Assembly (NCBI GenBank): GCA_030425385.1
Contig: JAUIAH010000023.1
Span: forward strand, 60,182-124,181
Direction of reading: 5' to 3'
From: Verrucomicrobiia bacterium
Lineage (GTDB): Bacteria; Verrucomicrobiota; Verrucomicrobiia; Verrucomicrobiales; DEV007
Length of the DNA stretch: 64,000 nucleotides
Shown here: positions 42,407 through 50,793 of the stretch, one piece after another
How the letters are laid out: each line of letters begins with the position of its first letter
Position numbering within the stretch: position 1 is the first letter of the stretch
Notes under the pieces: model-generated
Database searches by the model: none
Told to the model about the DNA's origin: nothing
The model's input: the letters and a program-made list of their open reading frames with translations, nothing else
Translations under genes and position numbers: made by a program

Positions 42407-43438
42407 ATGAAAGCTTCGACTGAACTCCTGACACCACCGGTTCTGACCCGCCGCGGATCCTCCTCAGCGGTGAAGAAATTGGCCGCGCGTCGTGCGACCA
42501 AGCCCGAGAACTCGCAACCTTCGCCGAGGGCGACGACGCCTGCAAGAGAGGAAACCAGTTATTCTGGTGGCTCTGCTGAGCAGGGCTTGCGTCGCTACTG
42601 CCGCGAAATTGCCAAGACCCCCCTTCTCACGCCCGAGCAGGAAGTGGAGTTGGCAGCACTCATCCAGCAAGGCGATGAGGAAGCTCGTGCCAAGATGATC
42701 AAGGCGAATCTCCGTCTCGTCGTGAAGATTGCCCAAGATTACAATGGTCTGGGCCTCCCGCTCGGCGACCTCATCGCGGAGGGCAACATCGGCCTGATGA
42801 AGGCGGTAGAACGCTTTGATCCCAAGAAAGGGGGCAAACTGAGCACCTACGCGGCCTGGTGGATCAAGCAGTGCATGAAACGCGCCATGGCCAACCAGGG
42901 CCGGACGATTCGCCTGCCGGTCCACATGAAAGAGAAGATTTCGAAGATGACTCGGATCGCGGGCCATCTCACGGAAGAGCTCGGCCGCGAACCGACCTTG
43001 GAGGAAATCTCTGAATTCACTGGCATCCCGACGTCCAAACTCACGGCGCTTTCCGAAGCTTCGAAACGCCCTGCTTCGCTGGATGCACCCTTGGGCGAGG
43101 AAGGCGAGAGTCGGATGACCTTCGGCGAAACCGTGCAAGATGAGTCCACGATTTCACCGGACGACACCGCTAGCGGAGCCGACTTGGTGGATCAGCTCGA
43201 TGATTTGCTGAGCGAGCTGGACGAGCGCGAGCGCCGGATCATCGATCTCCGCTTTGGCCTGGGCGGACGCCGGAGTCGGACTCTGGTGGAGGTCGGAAAG
43301 GAATTCGGTGTCACGCGTGAGCGGATTCGGCAGTTACAGAATGTGGCTCTCACTAAGATGCGACGCGCCCTATCGCGCATGGAAGACCCTCGCTTTCAGC
43401 GGATTCGCGACATCATCGAGCGCGCGCCCGACAATTAG
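42407..43438 (+). CDS. RpoD/SigA-family RNA polymerase sigma factor (group 1 or 2)
   Basis: A 343-residue sigma-70 protein with regions 1.2 to 4. Region 1.2/2 covers about 60-180: YCREIAKTPLLTPEQEVELA, NLRLVVKIAQDYNGLGLPLGDLI in part, EGNIGLMKAVERFDPKKG and FSTYAAWWIKQ-type STYAAWWIKQCMKRAM. Region 3 is about 185-240 and region 4 is at the end (LDERERRIIDLRFGL, SRTLVEVGKEFGVTRERIRQLQNVALTKMRRAL). It lacks the long acidic region 1.1 of a primary RpoD and has an N-terminal basic tail, so it is likely an RpoS/RpoH-like alternative or one of several group 2 factors. The start is ATG 42407. It is divergent from the two-component operon. Confidence 0.92.
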   Translation: MKASTELLTPPVLTRRGSSSAVKKLAARRATKPENSQPSPRATTPAREETSYSGGSAEQGLRRYCREIAKTPLLTPEQEVELAALIQQGDEEARAKMIKANLRLVVKIAQDYNGLGLPLGDLIAEGNIGLMKAVERFDPKKGGKLSTYAAWWIKQCMKRAMANQGRTIRLPVHMKEKISKMTRIAGHLTEELGREPTLEEISEFTGIPTSKLTALSEASKRPASLDAPLGEEGESRMTFGETVQDESTISPDDTASGADLVDQLDDLLSELDERERRIIDLRFGLGGRRSRTLVEVGKEFGVTRERIRQLQNVALTKMRRALSRMEDPRFQRIRDIIERAPDN

Positions 43439-44254
43439 TCAATCAGCGCCGGAATCAATCCGGAACGTCTCTGACGCGGCGAGGCGCTCGCTGATGGAGT
43501 GGCGTCGCTCCCGCGTTTGATCGAAGATCATGCGACACGAGGCCTTGTGAGGAATCTGATAGGATTCCCACAAGGCCTCGAACCATGTCGACATCTCGCT
43601 TGCCGTGGCCCACGAACGATTGGTCGAGGTGGCCCAGGCAAAGTAACCAATCTGTGAGGCAAAGACTGCGGGATTGGGTTCGGGAAGAAAGGTAGCATAT
43701 TGCCAGTCGATCACTCGAGGGCCCTGTGGCGTGACGACAATGGCATGAGGGCCGAAGTCAATGTGATTGCTCCCGCTAAGGTAGAGTTGATACGCCAGCG
43801 GGGTGATGGCTTCTAGCGTTGCGGCTATTGAGAGTTCTGCCTTGCCCAACCATTCATCGCGCAAAGTCGCGCCTGAGAGCCTCTCCATAGCGGCGGCATT
43901 CCACCGGAGCCCGCCCCAGAAACGGGCCTCTCCATAGCCGAGGCATCGGGGCACGGGGAGGCCACGGCGTTCGGCCTCTAACAAATGCGCACATTCGTCG
44001 AGGGCGTAGGTAGACCTTCGCCAACGGTCCACGCCAGCGAAGGGAAACGCTTTCACCACCACCTCGCCACAGCTCAAGACCAGTCGCCGCTTCGCTCGTT
44101 TGAGGACGTGGTCCTCGCTCAGACATGCGGGGTGTGCCAAGCAGGCGCTCCATGCATCAGCGGGCGCCTTCTCTTCGCGCGTCCACCAATGGACAGAGCG
44201 GTCTTGCCGATGGAATGGCAGATTCGACTTGAGCTCAGCGGGAAGCGGCGGCAT
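43439..44254 (-). CDS. Lipopolysaccharide-kinase-like protein (Kdo/WaaP type)
   Basis: A 271-residue cytosolic protein resembling bacterial LPS core kinases, a small eukaryotic-kinase-like group. Visible elements are the Lys-containing strand GEVVVKAFPF, the catalytic-type SNHIDFGPHAIVV and the metal-binding VIDWQYA; the DFG-equivalent is IDW. It starts at ATG 44254; the longer open frame to 44491 runs over the opposite divergent gene and is not supported. Its divergent partner is a pyruvyltransferase-like gene, so the pair probably modifies surface polysaccharide. Assignment is by motif pattern and moderately certain. Confidence 0.68.
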   Translation of the reverse strand: MPPLPAELKSNLPFHRQDRSVHWWTREEKAPADAWSACLAHPACLSEDHVLKRAKRRLVLSCGEVVVKAFPFAGVDRWRRSTYALDECAHLLEAERRGLPVPRCLGYGEARFWGGLRWNAAAMERLSGATLRDEWLGKAELSIAATLEAITPLAYQLYLSGSNHIDFGPHAIVVTPQGPRVIDWQYATFLPEPNPAVFASQIGYFAWATSTNRSWATASEMSTWFEALWESYQIPHKASCRMIFDQTRERRHSISERLAASETFRIDSGAD

Positions 44255-44288
44255 GGCAGGACGGCATCCATAGCCTACCTCAAGCCCT

Positions 44289-45227
44289 ATGAAAACGCTT
44301 TTACTGAATGACACGCGTTCCGCGCAACACGTTGGCTGCGAACTCGTGATGGACAATAGTCTGGAAGCGTGTGCGCAGGTGGGCTTGGAGGTCGTTGGGA
44401 CCGTGACCACAGCGGAGGCGAAGGAAACGCTCATTCCGCGACTGGAATCCATCACCTTCGATCTCCTCTTGGTGAATGGAGAGGGATCCATGCATCATGA
44501 TCGGCCCGTGCCTTCGCATCTCTGTGAGGCGGCGGAATGGGCAAAGCGCGAGGGTAAACGCACGGTGCTCTACAACACTCTGTGGGAGGCGAATGAGCGC
44601 TTGAATGCGTCACTTCCCGCCTTTGATCAGATCTATTGTCGTGATTCTGTCAGTGCGGATGCCGTGCGTGCCGCCGGTGCCACTGCTGTGGTCGTGCCCG
44701 ATATGATCTTTGCCTCACAATTCGAGAAGTCCACCCGGCACCGGAGCCGCAATGACTGGACGATACTCGATAGCATTGATCGCAAACGCAGTGCGGCGCT
44801 TTCTAAACTAGCAAGCCGCTATGTCTTCCCGTTCCTGCACATGGATCGCATTGCCTTTGAGAGACTCAAGAAGCGTCTCTTTGTGCGCACGGGGTGGTTT
44901 GACTGGGAGCATGAGGGGGTGCCGATCTTTATCGAGACGCTGCAGTTCAGCGATCACGTATTGTCGGGCCGGTTTCACGGGACTTGCTTGGCCATGATTC
45001 TCGGAGTGCCGGTGCTCTCTGTCCGGTCGAACACGGCCAAGCTCGAAACGCTCCATCGCGATGCGGGACTGGATCCTGACTTGGTCTTTTCTGAGGTGCC
45101 GAAGCGAATGGCTGCTTTGGAAGAACGTGCCGGTCTGGCCGAACAAGCCGTTCCCAAAGCGCAGGCCTATGTGAGTGAAGCGCGGGAAGCCATTGGGAGC
45201 ATGTTCGCAGAGATCGCCAAGGCCTAG
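44289..45227 (+). CDS. Polysaccharide pyruvyl transferase family protein
   Basis: A 312-residue cytosolic glycosyltransferase-like protein, likely adding a pyruvyl ketal to a sugar during surface polysaccharide assembly. The PS_pyruv_trans signatures are KTLLLNDTRSAQHVGCELVMDNSLEA in part (NDTRS...GCE), LLLVNGEGSMHHD, VLYNTLWE, YCRDSVSADAVRAAGA, and the C-terminal SDHVLSGRFHGTCLAMILGVPVLSVRSNT with the conserved SxRFH. It starts 35 bases from the divergent LPS-kinase-like gene. The acceptor is unknown. Confidence 0.88.
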   Translation: MKTLLLNDTRSAQHVGCELVMDNSLEACAQVGLEVVGTVTTAEAKETLIPRLESITFDLLLVNGEGSMHHDRPVPSHLCEAAEWAKREGKRTVLYNTLWEANERLNASLPAFDQIYCRDSVSADAVRAAGATAVVVPDMIFASQFEKSTRHRSRNDWTILDSIDRKRSAALSKLASRYVFPFLHMDRIAFERLKKRLFVRTGWFDWEHEGVPIFIETLQFSDHVLSGRFHGTCLAMILGVPVLSVRSNTAKLETLHRDAGLDPDLVFSEVPKRMAALEERAGLAEQAVPKAQAYVSEAREAIGSMFAEIAKA

Positions 45228-45257
45228 GCTACGCGAGCCCGGAAAGAGGCGGTCTTG

Positions 45258-45683
45258 TTAGGTCGTCTCAGGATGATGGATGTCCACCGTTAGGCTGATG
45301 CCGCCTCTCGCGGAGAATGCTCCCTTGATGTGAAAGCGCTGCGGTTGGCACACCGCGATGAGGTCGTCGGCAATCCGATTGACGACGGATTCGTTGAAGC
45401 TCGGTTCATTGCGATACGACGCGAGGTAGTATTTGAGCGACTTCGTTTCGACACAGAGCTGATCCGGTTGATAGCGAATGACGACATGCGCGGTATCGGG
45501 CTGCCCAGTCACCGGACAGAGGGAACTGAACTCAGGGCAGTCGAGGGAGATCCAGTAGGGGCGCTTTGGATTGGGATTCTCGAACACTTCCAAAGTGTCC
45601 CGGGAGGGAGCGGGAGGAATGGTGCTCTCCGAGCGGCCCAGTAGCGTGAGCTTCGAGCTAGAATCGTGAACGTCGGTGGCCAT
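45258..45683 (-). CDS. queF: NADPH-dependent 7-cyano-7-deazaguanine reductase
   Basis: Reduces preQ0 to preQ1 in queuosine tRNA-modification biosynthesis. The 141-residue protein is the short unimodular QueF type. The catalytic Cys56 is in SSLCPVTGQPD, with Asp63 following. The family signature LKYYLASYRNEPSFNE, plus the FHIKGAFSARGGISL strand, is present. It is convergent with the pyruvyltransferase gene and divergent from the TMEM220 gene. No other queuosine genes are in the window. Confidence 0.95.
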   Translation of the reverse strand: MATDVHDSSSKLTLLGRSESTIPPAPSRDTLEVFENPNPKRPYWISLDCPEFSSLCPVTGQPDTAHVVIRYQPDQLCVETKSLKYYLASYRNEPSFNESVVNRIADDLIAVCQPQRFHIKGAFSARGGISLTVDIHHPETT

Positions 45684-45769
45684 GGCGAGAACCTGAAGGC
45701 GAAGCGACGCTTGGCAACGATAGATTGCTGGCGGTGGACAGAACCAATGGAAACGCTAAGCTCGGACCT

Positions 45770-46204
45770 ATGAGAAGGCTCGTCCATCCTGCGCTCGTTG
45801 CTGTCACCGCTGTGTTAGGGGTGCTCTTTGCCGTCTTTGCGGCATTGCAATGCAATGACCTCGATCCTCAGGTGTACCATCAACCCTCGGTAATCGACGC
45901 CTGGTCGTGGGTCATCTTCTATGGCTTGATCGCGGCGCTGTGTTTCCTCTCCATCTTTCGGCCCGTGTGGCCTGTCTTGCTGGGCTTGGCGGCTCTATTC
46001 TGTGTCTATGAGTTGGTTGTGACTGGGCCAGGGCTCTACAAGAATCTCTTTCAAGCCGAGCAATTCACGATGACAGGCGCTTCAATGTCGCCCCAGCGCT
46101 CGGAGGTGGAGCTGACACGAGAATTCTTTGGAGCCGTGATTGGCTTGTTGGGGATCGCCTTCCTCTGGTGGCAATCTCGGAAAGCGAAACGCCAGTCGGT
46201 CTAA
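45770..46204 (+). CDS. Transmembrane 220 (TMEM220) family protein
   Basis: A 144-residue membrane protein with about four helices: VAVTAVLGVLFAVFAALQ, WSWVIFYGLIAALCFLSIF, VWPVLLGLAALFCVYELVV and FFGAVIGLLGIAFLWWQ. The QCNDLDPQ segment after helix 1 is the mark of the TMEM220 family. I chose ATG 45770 over 45725 because the added residues have no family similarity. The peptidase gene begins one base after the stop, so they are probably co-transcribed. The family function is not known. Confidence 0.82.
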   Translation: MRRLVHPALVAVTAVLGVLFAVFAALQCNDLDPQVYHQPSVIDAWSWVIFYGLIAALCFLSIFRPVWPVLLGLAALFCVYELVVTGPGLYKNLFQAEQFTMTGASMSPQRSEVELTREFFGAVIGLLGIAFLWWQSRKAKRQSV

Positions 46205-46205
46205 C

Positions 46206-47699
46206 ATGGGTAGTGTGAGCGAGGCTTCCCATCCACGTGTGGCCATGGTGGGCATGGCGTCGGAGAACTGTACCTTCTCCCAGGCGCGAACCACTCTTGC
46301 TGATTTCGAGGTCTTGCGTGGTGAGGACCTGCGCAAGAAACGTTATCCATTCTTGAGCGAAGATGGCTTCGGGGGCGTGGTGTTTCTTCCACTCGTCCAC
46401 GCGCGAGCCTTGCCCGGAGGGATGATCACTGAAGAAACTTACTCTCAAATCGAAGAAACATTGTTAGGAGCTTTGCAAGAAGTTCTCCCAGTGGAGGCCG
46501 TCTACCTCGATCTGCATGGAGCCATGCACGTGGAAGGGAGACAGGATGCTGAGGCAGATCTCGTTGCTGCCATTCGTGAACGGGTGGGAGCAGACTGTCT
46601 GTTAGGCGCCAGCATGGATTTGCACGGGAATGTGTCTGCTTCTTTGGTCGCCCAGGTGGATCTCTTCAGCGCCTATCGCACTGCGCCGCATATCGATGAG
46701 GAAGCCACGCGCGCGAAAGGGTGCCGTATGCTCGCGGAGTCCTTGCGGGAGGGATGGACTCTGGAACGCTCCTGGGTTCCCATCCCGGTATTGTTGCCAG
46801 GAGAAATGACGAGCACGTTAGACGAGCCTGGGGCGTCACTTTATGCGGGACTAGCGGAATTCGACGACCTGCCTGGGTTGCTCGACGTGTCTTTGTGGGT
46901 TGGTTATGTCTGGGCAGACACGCCGCGCGCGCATGCAGCCGTGGTGGTGACCGCGCGAGAGGGTTCCGGGACGGATCCTGCGGCGATCGCGGAAACCGTG
47001 GCGCAGCGGTATTGGGACGCCCGCGAGGCGTTTCGTTTCAATGTGCCCGCGGGGCCTTTGAGTGAGGTGTTAGAGAAAGCCATCGGAGAATCGGTGAAGC
47101 CCGTCGTGGTCAGTGACTCGGGAGACAATCCCACCGCGGGCGGTGTGGGCAATCTCCCTTTCGCCTTGCGTGCTGTGGCCGGACGGTCTGTCTATCGGGA
47201 CGGTCAGAAGCACGCTTTGATCGTGGGTATCTGGGATCCTGAAGCCGTGGCCCAGTGCACGGCGGCTGGTGTGGATGCAGAGATCCTCCTCGTCATCGGG
47301 CGCCATGCTGATGGGCGCCATAGCAAGCCCTTCGAGGCGCGAGTCACCGTGAAGCATTTCTTTGACCATGATCCCGTGGCGGGACGTCAGGTCGTGATTC
47401 AGATAGGAAAAGGCATTCACGCGGTGCTAACGGAGCGGCGAAAGCCCTTTCATCACTTTCCAGATTTCCACGTGCTCGGACTCAAGCCGGAGGAAATGGA
47501 TTTGGTCGTGGTGAAGATTGGTTATCTCGTGACGGACTTGCAAAAGCTCGCCGCCAAAGCTTTTCTAGCACTGACGCCAGGAGCGGTGAATCAGCATGCC
47601 ACTGAGGTGACTTATCATGAAATCGAGCGTCCCATGTTCCCCTTCGAGCGTGACTTTGAGTGGCACCCGCGTGCGGTCCGCTTTGGGATCGATTCCTGA
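46206..47699 (+). CDS. M81 family metallopeptidase (MlrC-like)
   Basis: A 497-residue cytosolic protein of the MlrC/M81 family (DUF1485), the group that includes the enzyme degrading linearised microcystin. Visible family features are ENCTFSQARTTLADF, YLDLHGAMHVEG, ASMDLHGNVSASLV, YRTAPHID and VSDSGDNPTAGG, the conserved D/N-rich metal-site segment. It starts at ATG 46206, just after the TMEM220 stop. The real substrate is unknown, as most M81 proteins are uncharacterised. It is convergent with the PQQ-propeller gene. Confidence 0.9.
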   Translation: MGSVSEASHPRVAMVGMASENCTFSQARTTLADFEVLRGEDLRKKRYPFLSEDGFGGVVFLPLVHARALPGGMITEETYSQIEETLLGALQEVLPVEAVYLDLHGAMHVEGRQDAEADLVAAIRERVGADCLLGASMDLHGNVSASLVAQVDLFSAYRTAPHIDEEATRAKGCRMLAESLREGWTLERSWVPIPVLLPGEMTSTLDEPGASLYAGLAEFDDLPGLLDVSLWVGYVWADTPRAHAAVVVTAREGSGTDPAAIAETVAQRYWDAREAFRFNVPAGPLSEVLEKAIGESVKPVVVSDSGDNPTAGGVGNLPFALRAVAGRSVYRDGQKHALIVGIWDPEAVAQCTAAGVDAEILLVIGRHADGRHSKPFEARVTVKHFFDHDPVAGRQVVIQIGKGIHAVLTERRKPFHHFPDFHVLGLKPEEMDLVVVKIGYLVTDLQKLAAKAFLALTPGAVNQHATEVTYHEIERPMFPFERDFEWHPRAVRFGIDS

Positions 47700-47701
47700 C
47701 A

Positions 47702-49102
47702 TTAGTCCTTTCGGAAATCGTAGCAGAGCAAACGAGGGCCGGTTTTCCCGCGGAGATCTTTGTAATGCTGGGCAATGTAGACGAGCCCACGATGCATCAC
47801 CGGAGTGGACCAGGTCTGAGTGGCGTGAAAGAGTTGGGTCTTCTGTAAGATCTTGGGACGCTCTTGGTTCAGATCGAGCCACAGCAAGCTGCCGCCCTCA
47901 CCTAGGCACAAGAACTGATCGGCCACGTGGAGGAGGCTGCCGCGGAATGGGCTGTTGATGATTTGCCGATCATCGATCGTGTCTTCCCAGCGTAGGGAAT
48001 CGCGCCATTGCTCGGCGCCCGTTTCCCAGTCGTAGCAAATGAGTTCCGCGAAGGGTTCTCGTTCCCCGTGGAATCCATAGAGCATGCCTTCGTGAAGGAC
48101 TGGCATCGACCAGTGGACAGCAAAGTCGGGTGCCTTCCAGGACTCGCGGAAATGATCGTTCTCCGTCACCTCCAAACAGACCCCGCCGAGACGGTAGGCT
48201 TCCGTGATAAAGATACGATTACCAGACACCACAGGCGTCGTGGCATTGACAGACTCCACCTTCGAGGCGCGCCAGGCGAACTCATCTAGGATGCGTCCGT
48301 CTGCGGGATCGATGAGGAGCAGGCCGCCAGTCGCAGGCCGACTCTTGCCTCCGGCGAACACCACCACGCGGGATTTCCCATGGAAGCTTGCAGCGAGTGG
48401 AGAGGCGTAACTGGCACCCCACGGGCTCTTGCTTATCCAACGGGTTTCTCCTGACATCTTGTCAAAGGCAACGACCGTTTCGCGGTCATCCCGGCCAGCG
48501 TCGCGGCCGCCTACATTCACGATGAGGAGGTCACCGAGAACCAGTGGGCTCGATCCCGTGCCGAAGAAATATTGGGGCACCTGATAGTCTTTCATCAAGT
48601 CACGCTGCCACCGCACCTTGCCGTCAGACGCTTGGTAACATGTCAGGATCGAGGTCACGCCGAGAGTGTAGACGCGATCAGCATCAATGACAGGACTGCC
48701 TCTGGGGCCATTGGAGTAGCCGTAGGTGTCGCGGTATGTGATCGGGTAGTGAACGTGCCATTTCTCCTCGCCAGTATCGGGATCGCGGCAGTCCAAGCGC
48801 TCGCTGCCCTCCCAGCGATGGAAGAGATAGAGCTGGTCATGCGCGATGACAGGGCTGGTGTAGCCGTCGCCCTTGGTTAGTTCCCAAACCAGAGGGGGAC
48901 CACTATCGGGCCAGGAGGTTGCGATGTGGGTCTCTAACGATTTGGCGTCATCGCGTGGACCGAGGAAGCGTGGCCACGCTTCTGTGTGTGCCGTGTCGGA
49001 GAGAGGTTTCGCCGGCGCGTGCGTCGTCAAGTGTGGCCGCTCCGCGAGGGCGGAGACCAGCAAGAGGATGCCGAGGGAAAGAGAAAGATAGGCCGCATTC
49101 AC
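47702..49102 (-). CDS. Secreted PQQ-binding-like beta-propeller protein
   Basis: A 466-residue exported protein built of PQQ-like propeller blades. Examples are DGYTSPVIAHDQLYLFHR, RLDCRDPDTGEEKWH, TCYQASDGKVRWQRD, VVAFDKMSGETRWISK, GLLLIDPADGRIL and LICYDWETGAEQW. The opening WPRFLGPRDD motif is typical of Planctomycetes/Verrucomicrobiota secreted members. I chose GTG 49102 because it gives a good signal peptide (AAYLSLSLGILLLVSALA), whereas the longer frame to 49201 runs back over the adenylate-kinase start region. Likely a periplasmic scaffold similar to BamB; enzyme activity is not evident. Confidence 0.82.
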   Translation of the reverse strand: MNAAYLSLSLGILLLVSALAERPHLTTHAPAKPLSDTAHTEAWPRFLGPRDDAKSLETHIATSWPDSGPPLVWELTKGDGYTSPVIAHDQLYLFHRWEGSERLDCRDPDTGEEKWHVHYPITYRDTYGYSNGPRGSPVIDADRVYTLGVTSILTCYQASDGKVRWQRDLMKDYQVPQYFFGTGSSPLVLGDLLIVNVGGRDAGRDDRETVVAFDKMSGETRWISKSPWGASYASPLAASFHGKSRVVVFAGGKSRPATGGLLLIDPADGRILDEFAWRASKVESVNATTPVVSGNRIFITEAYRLGGVCLEVTENDHFRESWKAPDFAVHWSMPVLHEGMLYGFHGEREPFAELICYDWETGAEQWRDSLRWEDTIDDRQIINSPFRGSLLHVADQFLCLGEGGSLLWLDLNQERPKILQKTQLFHATQTWSTPVMHRGLVYIAQHYKDLRGKTGPRLLCYDFRKD

Positions 49103-49199
49103 ATCTTTATTAAATCCGCAGGAACCTCTGGGCACAAGTGGGGAACGTGATGGGAATCCCTTTGGACGTGCGGCGTTCTTCGTGTAAGTCAGGGGCCCC

Positions 49200-49817
49200 A
49201 TGGAAGATCAACGTTACGCGACTTTCCTTATCTTCGGTGCCCCTGGCAGCGGCAAAGGCACCCAAGGCAACGTGCTGGGCACGATCCCGCGCTTCTTTCA
49301 CTGCGCCTGTGGTGATGTCTTCCGCTCGCTCGACACCCGCTCCGAACTAGGACAGGAGTTTCTCAGCTACTCCAGCAAAGGGCTCTTGGTACCCGATGAC
49401 CTCACGGTACGCCTCTGGAGAAACAAGATCGAGGCCCAAGTGAAAAGCCACCTCTTCAAGCCGGACATCGATTTCCTCGTGCTTGATGGGATCCCGCGCA
49501 ATCGCGAGCAGGCCAGCATCATTGCCCCATATCTGAATGTGCATCAGGTCTTCCACCTTTCGCTCAAGAATCGTGACGAACTTGCGAGGCGGCTGCGTAA
49601 ACGAGCGCTCAAAGACAATCGCCTAGATGATGCCAATGATGATGTGATTGCGCGGCGGATCCAACTCTATGAGGAGGAGACTTTGCCAATGTTAGCCTAT
49701 TACGATGACGCCATCATATCGACGGTCGATGCGAGCCAGCCGCCTGCGGTTGTCTTGGCAAATATCCTGACAGTGATCACCAAACTGGATGTCTTTCAAA
49801 AGGCTCCCAACGTCTAA
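49200..49817 (+). CDS. adk: Adenylate-kinase-like nucleoside monophosphate kinase
   Basis: A 205-residue cytosolic P-loop kinase transferring phosphate between ATP and an NMP. The Walker loop GAPGSGKGTQ is at residues 13-22, the NMP-binding CGDVFRSLD and DGIPRNREQ follow, and RRLRKRALKDNRLDDANDDVIARR is a short LID-like segment. It resembles adenylate kinase but has a short LID and lacks the zinc-finger cysteines, so it may be a variant or AK-like enzyme. The start ATG 49200 has AGGGG upstream. It is followed after 12 bases by fmt. It is divergent from the PQQ-propeller gene. Confidence 0.8.
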   Translation: MEDQRYATFLIFGAPGSGKGTQGNVLGTIPRFFHCACGDVFRSLDTRSELGQEFLSYSSKGLLVPDDLTVRLWRNKIEAQVKSHLFKPDIDFLVLDGIPRNREQASIIAPYLNVHQVFHLSLKNRDELARRLRKRALKDNRLDDANDDVIARRIQLYEEETLPMLAYYDDAIISTVDASQPPAVVLANILTVITKLDVFQKAPNV

Positions 49818-49829
49818 CCACGTCGGCTC

Positions 49830-50777
49830 ATGCGTCTTGTCTTTCTCGGAACGGGCGACATTGGATTGCCCACCCTGCGCGCGCTCATCGCCTCAGAGCA
49901 TGCGGTTGTTGGTGTGGTCACGCAGCCTGACAAACCCGTCGGACGGAAACAGATCCTCACTCCGCCAGAGGTGAAGACCCTGGCAGAGTCTCACGGCATT
50001 CCAGTCACGCAACCAAAGCGCGTGCGCAAACCGGAGGCCCTTGCCGTGCTTGAGGCCTGGGCGGCCGATGTCATGGTGGTGATGGCCTACGGCCAGATCC
50101 TGCCAAAGGCATTGTTAGAGATGCCCAAGCTGGCCTGTCTCAATCTTCACGCCTCGCTTCTACCGCGGCACCGGGGAGCCGCTCCGATTCAAGCGGCGAT
50201 TCGCGACGGCGATACCCACTCGGGCATGACCGTGATGCATGTGGCGGAAGGGCTCGATACCGGGGACATCTTCCTTCAGCACCCCTTTGAACTCGCGCCG
50301 AATGAAACCGGCCAAAGCCTTCACGATCGGCTTGCCGAATCAGGGCCGGCGGCGATACTTGAGGCTCTCCAGGCCATTGCCAACGACGACGTCCGTCGCG
50401 TGCCGCAGGACGATGCGTTGGCCACGCACACGGGCAAACTCACACGTGAGGATGGCCTACTTGATTGGAAGCAACCTGCCCAGATGTTAGAGCGCCTCAT
50501 CCGAGCCTACGATCCTTGGCCGGGCACCTACACCCTCTATGGAGACGCCAAACGCCGCCTCAAAGTCTTTCCGTTCCCGAGCGTGCTTCCCACGCTAGCG
50601 ACCAATGACGAACCAGGAACCGTTTGCCGCCTTGAAGACGGCAAGTGGGGTGTGCAGACTGGAGATGGCGGTCTCCTGCTCGGCGACGTGCAGTTAGAGG
50701 GTAAGAAGCGGATGCCGATGGAAGCCTTTGCTTTGGGGCAACAATTGCGAGAACCCTTTCGATTCGGCACGACTTGA
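49830..50777 (+). CDS. fmt: Methionyl-tRNA formyltransferase
   Basis: Formylates initiator methionyl-tRNA using 10-formyl-tetrahydrofolate, in the cytosol. The 315-residue length is standard. It begins RLVFLGTGDIGLPTLRALI and has the LNLHASLLPRHRGAAPIQAAI active site, with Asn-His plus the Asp in LDTGDI, and the C-terminal tRNA-binding domain follows (WPGTYTLYGD...). It lies 12 bases after the adenylate-kinase-like gene. A deformylase (def) is not in the window. Confidence 0.96.
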   Translation: MRLVFLGTGDIGLPTLRALIASEHAVVGVVTQPDKPVGRKQILTPPEVKTLAESHGIPVTQPKRVRKPEALAVLEAWAADVMVVMAYGQILPKALLEMPKLACLNLHASLLPRHRGAAPIQAAIRDGDTHSGMTVMHVAEGLDTGDIFLQHPFELAPNETGQSLHDRLAESGPAAILEALQAIANDDVRRVPQDDALATHTGKLTREDGLLDWKQPAQMLERLIRAYDPWPGTYTLYGDAKRRLKVFPFPSVLPTLATNDEPGTVCRLEDGKWGVQTGDGGLLLGDVQLEGKKRMPMEAFALGQQLREPFRFGTT

Positions 50778-50793
50778 TGCTGGCCAACGATGG

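Noticed and set aside
44255..44491. Upstream extension of the LPS-kinase-like frame
   Set aside because: It overlaps the opposite-strand pyruvyltransferase gene completely, and the translation is Ser/Thr-rich without family character. Start set at 44254.
49103..49201. Upstream extension of the PQQ-propeller frame
   Set aside because: No proper start codon with signal peptide; GTG 49102 gives a normal signal peptide and leaves a divergent promoter region for the adenylate-kinase-like gene.
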